64,000 nucleotides of DNA from Ralstonia sp. UBA689. GTDB taxonomy: Bacteria > Pseudomonadota > Gammaproteobacteria > Burkholderiales > Burkholderiaceae. Made by a program: the position numbers and the translations under genes. Location: NCBI RefSeq assembly GCF_002298975.1, contig NZ_DBMV01000039.1:1-64000 (forward strand), written 5' to 3'. Shown one piece after another: positions 34,572-43,765 of this stretch. The notes under the pieces are model-generated. The model saw nothing but the letters and a program-made list of their open reading frames with translations, had not been told where the DNA came from and did no database searches. Every line of letters begins with the position of its first letter. The first letter of the stretch is position 1.

Positions 34572-34972
34572 GCGGCGGCTTTGATGGTTGCGAGTACGGG
34601 AGCGGGAATCGGGGTCGGCCGGAATGTGAGCCGGTCGACACATCCAACACGAATCGTGCCGGAGGCGAGCAGAACGTCGCCGCGCCAGCTTTCCTGGGCA
34701 AATTGGACCGACGCCGGCCCCACCCGTTCCATACGCGAACGGATCTGCAGCAGATCGTCCAGGCGGGCGGGTGCACGGTAGTCCACAGCGGTGCTGCGCA
34801 CCACGAAAATGGCCCCGGTCGTGTCGGCCAGCGCTTGCTGATCGACCCCAAGAGCGCGCAGCCATTCAGTGCGGGCGCGCTCGAAGAATTTCAGATAGTT
34901 GGCGTAGAAGACCACGCCGCCTGCGTCGGTATCTTCCCAATACACGCGCAGGTTCCAGTCAAAAGAAGACAT
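34568..34972 (-). CDS. ybgC: Acyl-CoA thioesterase of the Tol-Pal cluster
   Basis: Hotdog-fold thioesterase, 134 residues. The active-site region is RVYWEDTDAGGVVFYANYLK with the catalytic aspartate. It is the first gene of ybgC-tolQ-tolR-tolA-tolB-pal-cpoB, in the standard order. In E. coli it acts on acyl-CoA or acyl-ACP linked to phospholipid metabolism. Confidence 0.94.
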   Translation of the reverse strand: MSSFDWNLRVYWEDTDAGGVVFYANYLKFFERARTEWLRALGVDQQALADTTGAIFVVRSTAVDYRAPARLDDLLQIRSRMERVGPASVQFAQESWRGDVLLASGTIRVGCVDRLTFRPTPIPAPVLATIKAAA

Positions 34973-35041
34973 CCAGTCATTTTACCAAGGCGCAAGTGAC
35001 AGCCAGCCATCCACCGGCCGGCCGAGGGCTTGCGCCGGATT

Positions 35042-35794
35042 TCAGGCCATGCCTCGCGTCACGCTGGTAGCTGAGAACGATTGGCAAACGGGCATGAGCT
35101 CGATTGCGTTGACATTGAAGTGCGCCGGCAGCGCCGCCATCCAGTAAACGGCCTCGGCGATGTCGTCGGCGGTCAGGGCTTCCGTGCCCTCGTAGACCTT
35201 CCCAACGCGGGCATCGTCGCCCTTGAAACGGACGTTGGAAAACTCGGTGCCGGAGCACAGGCCCGGCTCGACGTTGGATACGCGCACCCGGGTGCCGGTC
35301 AAGTCGGCACGCAGGTTCAGCGAGAACTGCCGCACGAACGCCTTGGTGGCGCCGTATACGTTGCCGCCCGGGTAAGGGTACGTCCCGGCGATCGAGCCGA
35401 TGTTGACGATGTGGCCGCGGTTGCGCTCGACCATGCCCGGAAGTAACGCGCGCGTCATATGCACCAGGCCGGAGCAATTGGTGCCGATCATGCGGTCCCA
35501 ATCGGTCAGGTCGGCACGCTGAGCCGGCTCCAGGCCGAGGGCCAAGCCCGCGTTGTTGACCAGCACGTCGATCTCGCGCCAGCCCTCGGGCAGGGAGCCC
35601 GGCAGCGCGGCAACGGCATCAGCGTCCAGCACGTCCAGCACGAACGGCAGGAGCGCATCGCCAAGCTCCGCCTTGAGCGCATCAAGGCGATCCTGGCGGC
35701 GGCCGGTCGCGATCACGCGATGCCCTTCCCGCACGAAACGCCGCGCAATGGCTGCGCCGAAGCCGGCCGTCGCGCCGGTCACGAATACGATCAT
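35042..35794 (-). CDS. Short-chain dehydrogenase/reductase (YdfG-like)
   Basis: NADP-type SDR, 250 residues. The cofactor motif is TGATAGFGAAIARRF, the structural motif NNAGLALG, and the catalytic YxxxK is in VYGATKAFVRQF. It reads close to the serine/3-hydroxy acid dehydrogenase YdfG group. GGAGG lies just before ATG 35794, so the long open extension upstream is not used. It is divergent from glyA. Confidence 0.9.
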   Translation of the reverse strand: MIVFVTGATAGFGAAIARRFVREGHRVIATGRRQDRLDALKAELGDALLPFVLDVLDADAVAALPGSLPEGWREIDVLVNNAGLALGLEPAQRADLTDWDRMIGTNCSGLVHMTRALLPGMVERNRGHIVNIGSIAGTYPYPGGNVYGATKAFVRQFSLNLRADLTGTRVRVSNVEPGLCSGTEFSNVRFKGDDARVGKVYEGTEALTADDIAEAVYWMAALPAHFNVNAIELMPVCQSFSATSVTRGMA

Positions 35795-36196
35795 GGGAGT
35801 GCCTCCGAGCCTGAAAAGAAACGAAATGCAGAGTTTACCTGAAGCGTTGCAGCCTGTTGCGCCGCAATGTGTACGGGCAGGCGCCCCGCGCCTTGCAGCG
35901 GTCATGGGCCTGTCGTACACTCGCGGGCAACCATTCCACCTTGCGCGACTGGCGAATCCTGAGGCAGCACCCTGCGGCCTCGACATGTGGGCAGCGACCA
36001 CGAGGAAGCGCAAGGTTTCTGGCGTCATGCACAACGACGCCTGCCGCTCGCCTGGGCAGCGAATGGGAAGCAGGGTGACTTGGGCACCCGGCTGCACCGA
36101 CCTGAAAAAGGCCGACGCAGTTGCCCAAGCCGCGCGCGTTTCCCCGCCTCGCCCGACCACCGCCAATTCCGTTTCGTTTCAGACCAGACACTCGCC
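35795..36196. other. 402-base gap before glyA
   Basis: No gene seen. The stretch holds the divergent promoters of the SDR gene and glyA, and leaves glyA with a potentially long leader. A GGGAAG...GGGTG...GCTGC string at about 36064-36096 loosely recalls a cobalamin riboswitch core, but no matching B12 box follows, so I do not call one. Confidence 0.4.
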
Positions 36197-37444
36197 ATGT
36201 TCGAACGCAGCCGCTACACCATCGACCAGATCGACCCCGAAGTCTTTGCCGCCATCCAGAAGGAAAATCAGCGTCAGGAAGACCACATCGAACTGATCGC
36301 CTCCGAGAATTACACCTCGCCGGCCGTGATGGCCGCGCAAGGCTCGCAACTGACCAACAAGTACGCCGAGGGCTACCCCGGCAAGCGTTACTACGGCGGT
36401 TGCGAATACGTGGACGTGGTCGAGCAGCTCGCCATCGACCGCGTGAAGAAGCTCTTCGGCGCCGAAGCCGCCAACGTGCAGCCAAACTCGGGCTCGCAGG
36501 CCAACCAAGGCGTGTTCTTCGCCGTGCTCAAGCCGGGCGACACGATCATGGGCATGAGCCTGGCTGAAGGCGGCCACCTCACGCACGGCATGGCGCTGAA
36601 CATGAGCGGCAAGTGGTTCAACGTGGTCAGCTACGGCCTGAACGCGCAAGAAGACATCGACTACGACGCGCTCGAAGCGCTGGCGCAAGAGAAGAAGCCC
36701 AAGCTGATCATCGCTGGCGCGTCCGCATTTGCCCTGCGCATCGACTTCGAGCGCATCGGCAAGATTGCCAAGTCGATCGGCGCGTACTTCATGGTGGACA
36801 TGGCGCACTACGCCGGCCTGATCGCCGCGGGTGTGTACCCGAACCCGGTGCCGCATGCCGACTTCGTCACGACGACCACGCACAAGAGCCTGCGCGGGCC
36901 GCGCGGCGGTGTGATCCTGATGAAGGCCGAGCATGAGAAGGCCATCAACTCGGCTATTTTCCCGGGCATCCAGGGCGGTCCGCTGATGCACGTGATCGCT
37001 GGCAAGGCGGTGGCATTCAAGGAAGCCCTGTCGCCGGAGTTCAAGACCTACCAGGAGCAAGTGGTCAAGAACGCCCGCGCCATGGCCGAGACGCTGATGG
37101 CCCGCGGCCTGCGCATCGTCTCGGGCCGCACCGAGAGCCACGTGATGCTGGTCGACCTGCGCGCCAAGAACATCACCGGCAAGGAAGCCGAGAAGGTGTT
37201 GGGCGACGCGCACATCACAGTCAACAAGAATGCGATCCCGAACGATCCGGAAAAACCGTTCGTGACCTCAGGCATCCGTCTGGGCTCGCCAGCCATGACC
37301 ACGCGCGGCTTCAAGGAAGCCGAGGCCGTGAAGGTGGCCCACCTGATCGCCGATGTGCTGGATAATCCGCACGACGAAGCGAACATCGCTGCCGTGCGCG
37401 CCAAGGTGGCCGAGTTGACCAAGCAGTTCCCGGTCTACGCCTAA
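36197..37444 (+). CDS. glyA: Serine hydroxymethyltransferase
   Basis: PLP enzyme interconverting serine and glycine with tetrahydrofolate, the main source of one-carbon units. 415 residues. Landmarks are IELIASENYTSPAVMAAQGS, NKYAEGYPGKRYYGGCEYVD and the PLP lysine in TTTHKSLRGPRGG. ATG 36197 begins the conserved MFERSRYTIDQIDPEV. Followed by nrdR in the same direction, as is common in this group. Confidence 0.97.
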   Translation: MFERSRYTIDQIDPEVFAAIQKENQRQEDHIELIASENYTSPAVMAAQGSQLTNKYAEGYPGKRYYGGCEYVDVVEQLAIDRVKKLFGAEAANVQPNSGSQANQGVFFAVLKPGDTIMGMSLAEGGHLTHGMALNMSGKWFNVVSYGLNAQEDIDYDALEALAQEKKPKLIIAGASAFALRIDFERIGKIAKSIGAYFMVDMAHYAGLIAAGVYPNPVPHADFVTTTTHKSLRGPRGGVILMKAEHEKAINSAIFPGIQGGPLMHVIAGKAVAFKEALSPEFKTYQEQVVKNARAMAETLMARGLRIVSGRTESHVMLVDLRAKNITGKEAEKVLGDAHITVNKNAIPNDPEKPFVTSGIRLGSPAMTTRGFKEAEAVKVAHLIADVLDNPHDEANIAAVRAKVAELTKQFPVYA

Positions 37445-37561
37445 GCGTCTGGCAATGGCCGGTCACCCGGCCACGTAGTACCCTGCCGCGATGTGCCTGC
37501 CCGGCCATCGCGGCGTTGTTCTTTTAGCGCAGTGCGTTTTGAGGTTTCCGAGGAGAGCGGC

Positions 37562-38026
37562 ATGAAATGCCCCTTTTGCGGCCACGCGGCCACCCAGGTG
37601 ATTGAGACCCGCATGTCGGAGGAAGGCGATACCGTACGCCGCCGTCGCCGCTGCGAGTCCTGCGACCGCCGCTTCACGACCTACGAACGCATCGAGCTGT
37701 TCTTTCCGGCCGTCGTCAAAAAGAATGGCAGCCGCGTCGACTACGACCGCAACAAGGTCAAGGATTCCATGCGCCTGGCGCTGCGCAAGCGCCCCGTGTC
37801 CGCCGAGGCCATCGACGAGGCCATCGCGCGCATCGAAGAAAAACTGCTCAGCCACGGCGAGAAGGAAATCGGCAGCGACCGTGTGGGTGAGTTGGTGATG
37901 CGTGAGCTCAAGCGGTTGGACAAGATCGGGTACATCCGGTTTGCGTCGGTGTACCGGAGTTTTGAGGATTTGGCGGAGTTTCGGGACGTGTTGGATGAGG
38001 TTGCGGCGACGAGTGCACGCAAATAA
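37562..38026 (+). CDS. nrdR: Ribonucleotide reductase repressor NrdR
   Basis: Zinc-finger/ATP-cone repressor of ribonucleotide reductase genes. 154 residues. The zinc ribbon has CPFC at residues 3-6 and CESC near residue 31, followed by RRFTTYERIE and an ATP-cone domain (about residues 49-139). It lies 117 bases downstream of glyA. Its target genes are not in the window. Confidence 0.96.
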   Translation: MKCPFCGHAATQVIETRMSEEGDTVRRRRRCESCDRRFTTYERIELFFPAVVKKNGSRVDYDRNKVKDSMRLALRKRPVSAEAIDEAIARIEEKLLSHGEKEIGSDRVGELVMRELKRLDKIGYIRFASVYRSFEDLAEFRDVLDEVAATSARK

Positions 38027-38052
38027 GAAAGAGCCCCCAGGGCCCTTTTCTT
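38025..38052. terminator. Bidirectional terminator between nrdR and pilE
   Basis: AAGAAAGAGCCC, a 3-base loop, then GGGCCCTTTTCTT: a stem with one A-C mismatch and T/A-rich flanks on both sides, between convergent genes. It can serve both nrdR (+) and pilE (-). Confidence 0.7.
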
Positions 38053-38053
38053 G

Positions 38054-38527
38054 TTACCAGCACTGGGCGGAGGTGGTACCCGTGGCCATGCCGGTGTTGC
38101 CCTGCACCCCCAACTGATCGATCGTGTAGGAGCCACAAGCGTCCGGCTGCTGTATTGGCATCGGCGCTGCAGTCGCCTTGTACTGGGGCCCTGTTGCAGC
38201 AGCGTTGTTAACCACGACAGTCAGTTGGTAATAGCTCTGGCTACCGGTCTGGACCGGTATCGGAAACGCGGCGGCCCCATATCCCAGCGCCGCGGGCGAA
38301 GTGGCGTAAGTGTTCTGCAGCGTGAAGTAACGCTCCTCCCGCGCTGCCAGATCCAGCAGCGCGGTCTTGGCGTCGGCGCGGTGCGACTTGAGCACGTACT
38401 TTTGATACGACGGATAGGCAATCACCGCCAGAATGCCGACGATGGCCACCACGATCATGAGTTCGATCAGGGTGAAGCCTGCGGCCTGGCGTGTCGGGAT
38501 GGAGGTTTCTCGATTCATGGCTGACAT
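38054..38527 (-). CDS. pilE: Type IV minor pilin PilE-like
   Basis: Prepilin of 157 residues. The prepilin peptidase site is at G/F in AAGFTLIELMIVVAIVGILA, with the usual Glu5 of the mature protein, followed by the pilin helix PSYQKYVLKSHRADAKT. A C-terminal pair of cysteines (DACGSY and SAQCW) could form the D-region disulfide. Last gene of fimT-pilV-pilW-pilX-pilY1-pilE; three bases after pilY1. In this position it is likely a minor pilin of the tip complex rather than the major pilin. Confidence 0.88.
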   Translation of the reverse strand: MSAMNRETSIPTRQAAGFTLIELMIVVAIVGILAVIAYPSYQKYVLKSHRADAKTALLDLAAREERYFTLQNTYATSPAALGYGAAAFPIPVQTGSQSYYQLTVVVNNAAATGPQYKATAAPMPIQQPDACGSYTIDQLGVQGNTGMATGTTSAQCW

Positions 38528-38530
38528 CGC

Positions 38531-41500
38531 TTAGCGCAGCTTGAGCCAGTTCAGGCGTGAGCCGATTGCGGTAGCGGATGGGTTGATTTGAATGAACCTA
38601 GGCGTGCCGTCCGAGCCCTGCATCACCGCGTACACCTTGCCGTTGAGCGTCACAAACGTCGAGGTACCCGTCCCGCTCATGCCCACCGCGCTGACACCTT
38701 GTCCGCCTGCGGTGAGAAAGTTGCCGCTGTTATCGTAAAAGTAGGGTTTCGCCGTCGCGCCTCCGCTGGCGACGGAGATACCGTACGAAAAGCCGGAAGC
38801 CGCTGTTGTATTGCAAGACAACACCTGCTGAACTGCAGGTATCAATGTATTGACGTTAACCACGCCGTACTGAAGCGTCGGGCTGTAGACCACCTGTTCA
38901 TTTTGCCCGACAGGCAATGGCAACACCCAGCCCAACTGCGAGTTGGTGCCAGTGCAATCATTGGACCCCTTCCAGCACACCTTGTAGCTGGTGACGGTTC
39001 GTTGAGCCAGCCCGGAACTCGAAGTCCCCGCATCCGCTGAGCTCTGCTGTCGCAAATCTGCGAACTGCACGGTCCCATTCGACGGGCCCGCCGACGATGA
39101 GAGCGACGCAAATTTGGCCGTGGAGGGAGCGATGGCGTTCCACGCGTCCATGTTCCAATCCCAGATGCCATACAGGGCCTGATTCGCACTCGCATACGTG
39201 GCGGGGTTTGTGACCGTCGCAGGAGATGCCTGACCGGTGCCGAAGCTCACCATCAAGCGCGCAGGGCCACCTAAGCCGGAACCTGGGACCGACGCCGCGA
39301 TCACCTTGGAGGTAATGGGTTGCCCTGCCGATGTCGTAAACAGCGGTTTGGACGACACGCTCCACATCGCCGGATTTTGCGATGTCAGATCGAAGCGCCA
39401 GATGTTGCCATAGACATCGCCCGCATACACGTAATCGCTAATGTGGTCACCATCGAGGTCAGCCGGCGTCACGAAAGCAATGCCATTCTTGCTGGTAGTG
39501 CCGGCCTGCGTCGGGCCATAACCCGTGTCGAGATAGCGGAACGTGATCTGCCCCTTGGAATCCACCAGCATGATGAACATGCCTGCCGTGCCGTTCTGGC
39601 TGTTCAAGCCGTTACCGAACAGCACCGCCCAATTGCCATTGTGCAAGCGGCGGATCACGGGCGTGCCGTAGGTGTTGCCCAGATAGTTCCCGCAATTGGC
39701 CACGTTCGTACACGAGATCGACCCGGACGACCATTCGCCGATGACCAACTTGCTGGCGTTGCTCTCGCGGAACGTGGACGGGTCGGTCACGTCGAGCGCG
39801 AAGATCGCGCCAGTGCCCGTCGTGGTGCCGTCGCCGATCGGACCGTTAGCGTTTGCGCCACCACCCAATCCCCCGACAACCCAGGTATGCCAGCCGCCGT
39901 TGTAATACAGCTCGCCGGTGCCGGGGGTCGCATCCACATACAGGTTGTGCGTGTACGCTGGCGAAGAGAAATCCAGCTTGCCATTCGAACCATTGTGGAT
40001 GGTACTGACCACAGCGGCCGGCATGTAGGCCAGCGTCTCGGTGCCATCATTAGGGGTCGTCGCGTTATTGACGAAGTTGCCGTTGGCATCAAAACTGCCG
40101 GAGCGAAAACCGTGCAGCATCCCATCGTTGGAGCCGACATACACTACGTTCTGTCGCTGCCCATAGGTGGTCTTGAAATTCGCGTAGCTGCCGGTGGCTT
40201 CCGCCGGCGATGCCTTGGCATAGAGCGAATCTACCCAAGGGCCGTTGTATGGAGCTGAGGGTGCGCCGACCCAGGTGGGGCTGGAGTTTCCGATATCACC
40301 CAACACACCGGTGCGGGCCCGGAACGTCCCGACACCGCTCGAGTTGATTTCCTGGGAGCGATCACCGCGCAGATAGAGGAGACGCGCGCTGGTTGCGCTG
40401 GCATCGCCGGCCGTCAGCGCGGCCTGCTGTGTGGACGTCAGGTTCGCCCACTGGAAGGGAATACCGCTGCTGCCATTCCAGCTCAAGATGCTGCGCGCCG
40501 TCGGTGTTTGCGCGGTCACGGTCGTGCCCGACCCCATCGCCGTACATGATCCACCGGTCAGCGTACAACTCGCATCCCAGTTGACAGTGGAATTGATAAC
40601 GAGCTTGCCTGTCGAGTCCGGCCCGATAGTCTGCGCCGTCAACTCACCCCACCAATTTTTCGGATGGAAGTAAGAGAGATAGAGCTGCGTCCCCGCCGTC
40701 ACACGCCCAAGCTGCGGAATGTTGGTGCCAGCGGAACTGCTGGACTGCTCAACCGGCGCTGCCTTGAAGCACGTGATCTCATGCACGTTGCTGCCGCCGC
40801 CCGTACCGGCCGAAAACCCGAACCGGAACGAAGACGGCAGCGGGCCATTCGACGCGGTGATGCTTTGATTGGTGATCACCGGCTGCGTAGTGCCACCGTT
40901 CACGCTGTAAGACAGACTCAACAAGCCGTCGTTCGTGATGCTCAACGCGTACGTGATGGGCGTTGCCGCGCCCCGTGTTGGCTTGGTGGTGGCCTCTTGG
41001 TTGTAAATCGTCACACCGCTGAGCGTGTCACCGGTGATATAGCCATAGTTGTTCCCGACCTTGGTGGATGTCTGCTTCGGATTCCGAGCACTGCTGTAGT
41101 CCCAGACCTTTCCCGTCCTACAGGTGTTCTGCACCGCGGCTTGGCGTTGCGAAGCAGTGAGCGCCGACGGATAGTAGCTCGAGTAATTGCTGTTCAAGTA
41201 AGCCCAATTGGTATTCCCCGCACCACGCAGGCTAATGCGACCGGGAATTGCCCCCGCCCCTCCGTTAGGGTTTGCGCCTGTATTGGTGTTATCGCTGGAA
41301 TTCGAGAAATTTCCGAACTCGTCAATCCCGAGCCCAATGTAGCCGCCTTGCACGCCGTCATACGTGGGATTGCCATTGGAGCAGCTATATCCCAAGCTGC
41401 CGCCCAACGCGCCAACAGTTGGCGACTGGGAACCGTCGGCCAGAAAGAAGCTGATGCCGTCCGCACCACTCTTGGCGCCGTTGGCATTCGTGTAGGCGTT

Positions 41501-41893
41501 TCCGCCATATGTCACGGTCGTAAATGTGACCTGTAGGCCCTGGTTGGTCGGGAACGTAAAGTTCGAGACAACCGCGCCTGTCTGGTTGTTGCCGTTCGTG
41601 CCAGCTTGGTAGTCCCCGTTGGTGAGGCGGAGTGCACCAGACCCCGGACTGTCCGGGAGCCGGCCGGTTGTACCCCCAACCTGCGTCGTAGTGCCGTAAT
41701 AGTTCAAGCCAGTGCAGGCCGGAATCTTGCCCGTGTTGTTGCCCGCCGTCAGGCAGGCACCGTTCAGCGCTTTCCAATCGTAGGAAGAGGCCACCCCTGT
41801 CAGCGTGTCGCTAATCACGAGCTGCGCATAGGACGCGCCCGGCAACACCGCCGCCGTGGCAAGCAAAGCGAGATGTCGATTCTTTTTCATCAT
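38531..41893 (-). CDS. pilY1: PilY1-type pilus tip adhesin with lectin-like N-terminus
   Basis: Large secreted pilus-tip protein, 1120 residues. Signal peptide at residues 1-23 (MMKKNRHLALLATAAVLPGA). Residues about 25-370 form an L-type-lectin-like module: GADGISFFLADGS near 143, GGYIGLGIDEFGNFS near 185 and EITCFKA at its end. The C-terminal half is the PilC/PilY beta-propeller: VYVGSNDGMLHGF near 585 and DLDGDHISDYVYAGD near 809, the latter a calcium-binding-like loop, then NIWRFDL. PilY1 in Pseudomonas has a von Willebrand domain at this end, which I do not see. It overlaps pilX by four bases. Confidence 0.9.
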   Translation of the reverse strand: MMKKNRHLALLATAAVLPGASYAQLVISDTLTGVASSYDWKALNGACLTAGNNTGKIPACTGLNYYGTTTQVGGTTGRLPDSPGSGALRLTNGDYQAGTNGNNQTGAVVSNFTFPTNQGLQVTFTTVTYGGNAYTNANGAKSGADGISFFLADGSQSPTVGALGGSLGYSCSNGNPTYDGVQGGYIGLGIDEFGNFSNSSDNTNTGANPNGGAGAIPGRISLRGAGNTNWAYLNSNYSSYYPSALTASQRQAAVQNTCRTGKVWDYSSARNPKQTSTKVGNNYGYITGDTLSGVTIYNQEATTKPTRGAATPITYALSITNDGLLSLSYSVNGGTTQPVITNQSITASNGPLPSSFRFGFSAGTGGGSNVHEITCFKAAPVEQSSSSAGTNIPQLGRVTAGTQLYLSYFHPKNWWGELTAQTIGPDSTGKLVINSTVNWDASCTLTGGSCTAMGSGTTVTAQTPTARSILSWNGSSGIPFQWANLTSTQQAALTAGDASATSARLLYLRGDRSQEINSSGVGTFRARTGVLGDIGNSSPTWVGAPSAPYNGPWVDSLYAKASPAEATGSYANFKTTYGQRQNVVYVGSNDGMLHGFRSGSFDANGNFVNNATTPNDGTETLAYMPAAVVSTIHNGSNGKLDFSSPAYTHNLYVDATPGTGELYYNGGWHTWVVGGLGGGANANGPIGDGTTTGTGAIFALDVTDPSTFRESNASKLVIGEWSSGSISCTNVANCGNYLGNTYGTPVIRRLHNGNWAVLFGNGLNSQNGTAGMFIMLVDSKGQITFRYLDTGYGPTQAGTTSKNGIAFVTPADLDGDHISDYVYAGDVYGNIWRFDLTSQNPAMWSVSSKPLFTTSAGQPITSKVIAASVPGSGLGGPARLMVSFGTGQASPATVTNPATYASANQALYGIWDWNMDAWNAIAPSTAKFASLSSSAGPSNGTVQFADLRQQSSADAGTSSSGLAQRTVTSYKVCWKGSNDCTGTNSQLGWVLPLPVGQNEQVVYSPTLQYGVVNVNTLIPAVQQVLSCNTTAASGFSYGISVASGGATAKPYFYDNSGNFLTAGGQGVSAVGMSGTGTSTFVTLNGKVYAVMQGSDGTPRFIQINPSATAIGSRLNWLKLR

Positions 41894-42480
41894 TGCAGCC
41901 CCAGATCCTTGGCGCCAGCCGTCATTTGATAAGTGCTCTGCACCACGGTGGCCGTGGTCGCATCACCGCCATAGCCATAGGCGGTGACTAGATAGAGCTG
42001 AGCCAGACCGCTTGGGCTCAGCCCGAGATAACTGATATACAGGCCCGGTTGGCCCGCGTAGTTGATGTCGCCCGCCGGTGAACTGGCCCCGGCCAGCCCT
42101 CCGCCACCGTTCGCTGTCATCAACGGTGGCAGATAAGACGACCCGGCACCCCAGGGCAGAGTGGTGGGGTTGGTTAACGCGTTAGAGCACACTCGCATGT
42201 TGCTCAACACGTTGCCGTTGTTCACGTCCGCGCAGTTGACGCTGACCGAGGCATTGCCCTGTCCGATCCACCATTCGCCGTACTGCAACGCGCTCTGAGC
42301 AGCCTCCAGCGCACGCTGCTTATCGCGCGTACCGGCGGCGATCCGCTCCTGCAAGCCGGAACTGCGGAACATGCTCACCGCAAACAGCGTAAGCACAAGC
42401 AGCAACAGCAGACCGATGATCAGCGTGTAGCCGCGTGCGCGCCGGACCGGCTTTCTGGAAAAACGCATCATGGCTCTCAT
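41890..42480 (-). CDS. pilX: Type IV pilus minor pilin-like protein PilX
   Basis: 196 residues. After a basic N-terminus, GYTLIIGLLLLLVLTLFAVS is the membrane helix; the fifth mature residue is not Glu, as is usual for PilX. EAAQSALQYGEWWI follows. It overlaps pilW (start) and pilY1 (stop) by four bases each, so the chain is translationally coupled. Role: tip complex priming of pilus assembly. Confidence 0.88.
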   Translation of the reverse strand: MRAMMRFSRKPVRRARGYTLIIGLLLLLVLTLFAVSMFRSSGLQERIAAGTRDKQRALEAAQSALQYGEWWIGQGNASVSVNCADVNNGNVLSNMRVCSNALTNPTTLPWGAGSSYLPPLMTANGGGGLAGASSPAGDINYAGQPGLYISYLGLSPSGLAQLYLVTAYGYGGDATTATVVQSTYQMTAGAKDLGLQ

Positions 42481-43205
42481 GGTTGGTTCTTCAGGCTGAT
42501 CGTCTGCGTCCACAGTTTCGTTGCCCCGCCCTGATCGCCGAACTGCGTCGTGAACGTGAGCTTGACCTGAACGGTGTGGACCGAGGGCCAAAAATTCCCT
42601 GCCGTGACCTGCGCGGCGGTCAGATACGCGTCGTTGTTCCCATCGTTGTTGGTATCGGTGCCATATAAGACGCTGAAAGCCGACACGCCGCTAACCAGCG
42701 GCACTGCCGCCTGACCGTTGACCGAACACTGCAACTCGTTGTTGGCACTGATGGACAGCGTATTGATGTATGCGAGTTGTCCAGCACTCGTGTTGGTCTG
42801 CCCCAGGCAGTTCATCACACCATCGCCGCTGGCGGCGGCGAACTGGGTCGTCAGCGTGTCGCTGTTGCTACCGGTACCCGTCCCGCTTGTGCCAAGAATC
42901 GCCTGGCCTGCTGCCACGCCTGAAGCGCCTGGCAACGCCGTTACTGCCGTATTGACCAGCGGATTCGGGAAGTAGCCAGCCGACTGCACTGTATTGGTCA
43001 AGATGGTCAACGCCAGCCGCTCGTTATCCTGCAGCTGCGCAAGCTGATCCTGGTTCGTGAACGTCTTCTGCATGTTCATGAACATCACCACCACGCCGCC
43101 CAAGATAAACAGCGCAATCGCCATGGCGATCAGGATCTCGACCAAGCTTGTACCAGCCTGCCTGTGCGCCCATCGCATCCGGGGAGTAATCGGTTTGCGA
43201 GTCAT
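42477..43205 (-). CDS. pilW: Type IV pilus minor pilin PilW
   Basis: 242 residues. The prepilin signal is AGTSLVEILIAMAIALFILG with Glu5, followed by the PilW-typical RLALTILTNTVQSAGYF. The C-terminal region is a beta-rich globular domain ending LWTQTISLKNQ. It overlaps the neighbours pilV and pilX by four bases each. Confidence 0.9.
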   Translation of the reverse strand: MTRKPITPRMRWAHRQAGTSLVEILIAMAIALFILGGVVVMFMNMQKTFTNQDQLAQLQDNERLALTILTNTVQSAGYFPNPLVNTAVTALPGASGVAAGQAILGTSGTGTGSNSDTLTTQFAAASGDGVMNCLGQTNTSAGQLAYINTLSISANNELQCSVNGQAAVPLVSGVSAFSVLYGTDTNNDGNNDAYLTAAQVTAGNFWPSVHTVQVKLTFTTQFGDQGGATKLWTQTISLKNQP

Positions 43206-43765
43206 GGTTGAACGTAGACCGTGTAGCTCTGCCGGGTGGATGGTTGGCTCGCGGCCGCCGCGGAAGCCGTTGTGGCGTTAACCGCGATGGTCTTCTCAAC
43301 CCACGTCACAGTCAGGTTGCAGCTCACCGGCAAGGAGGTGTCAGTGCTGCAGTTGCCGGTGGCGGCATAGCCTGGAAAGTTCGCGTTCATCGACAGGGCC
43401 CATTGCTGGAGGTCGTAAGCCGCCAACTTGTCGGATGTGCAGCCGTTTCCGCTTGCGTCTGGGCAACTGGCGACCGTGGTGCCGAGCCCCCCCTGTGAAT
43501 CCGTCACGGCCACACCGCTCGCGCCAAACGTCGCCGGCGCAGTATTGACCTTTGCCCAGAAACCGCGATTACCGTGCATGGAAGCGACCAGACTTTCCGT
43601 CTGCAGCGCCACCAGCGAACGCACACGGGACGTCTGCGTATTACCCACCGCCGCCGCCTGAATCTTCGCCAAACCCAGCAGACCGACACCAACCACCACC
43701 AAGGTAATGAGCGCCTCGATCAGCGAGAAGCCGGCCACATTGCCTCGTTTCATCGTTAGCTGCAT
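43202..43765 (-). CDS. pilV: Type IV pilus minor pilin PilV
   Basis: 187 residues. Prepilin signal VAGFSLIEALITLVVVGVGL and the PilV mark LLGLAKIQAAAVGNTQTSRV. Two starts are possible, ATG 43765 (overlapping fimT by ten bases) and ATG 43753. Overlaps pilW by four bases at its end. Confidence 0.88.
   Translation of the reverse strand: MQLTMKRGNVAGFSLIEALITLVVVGVGLLGLAKIQAAAVGNTQTSRVRSLVALQTESLVASMHGNRGFWAKVNTAPATFGASGVAVTDSQGGLGTTVASCPDASGNGCTSDKLAAYDLQQWALSMNANFPGYAATGNCSTDTSLPVSCNLTVTWVEKTIAVNATTASAAAASQPSTRQSYTVYVQP

Noticed and set aside
36061..36100. Cobalamin-riboswitch-like string in the glyA leader
   Set aside because: A GGGAAG...GGGTG...GCTGC run is there, but the rest of the core and the B12 box are missing.
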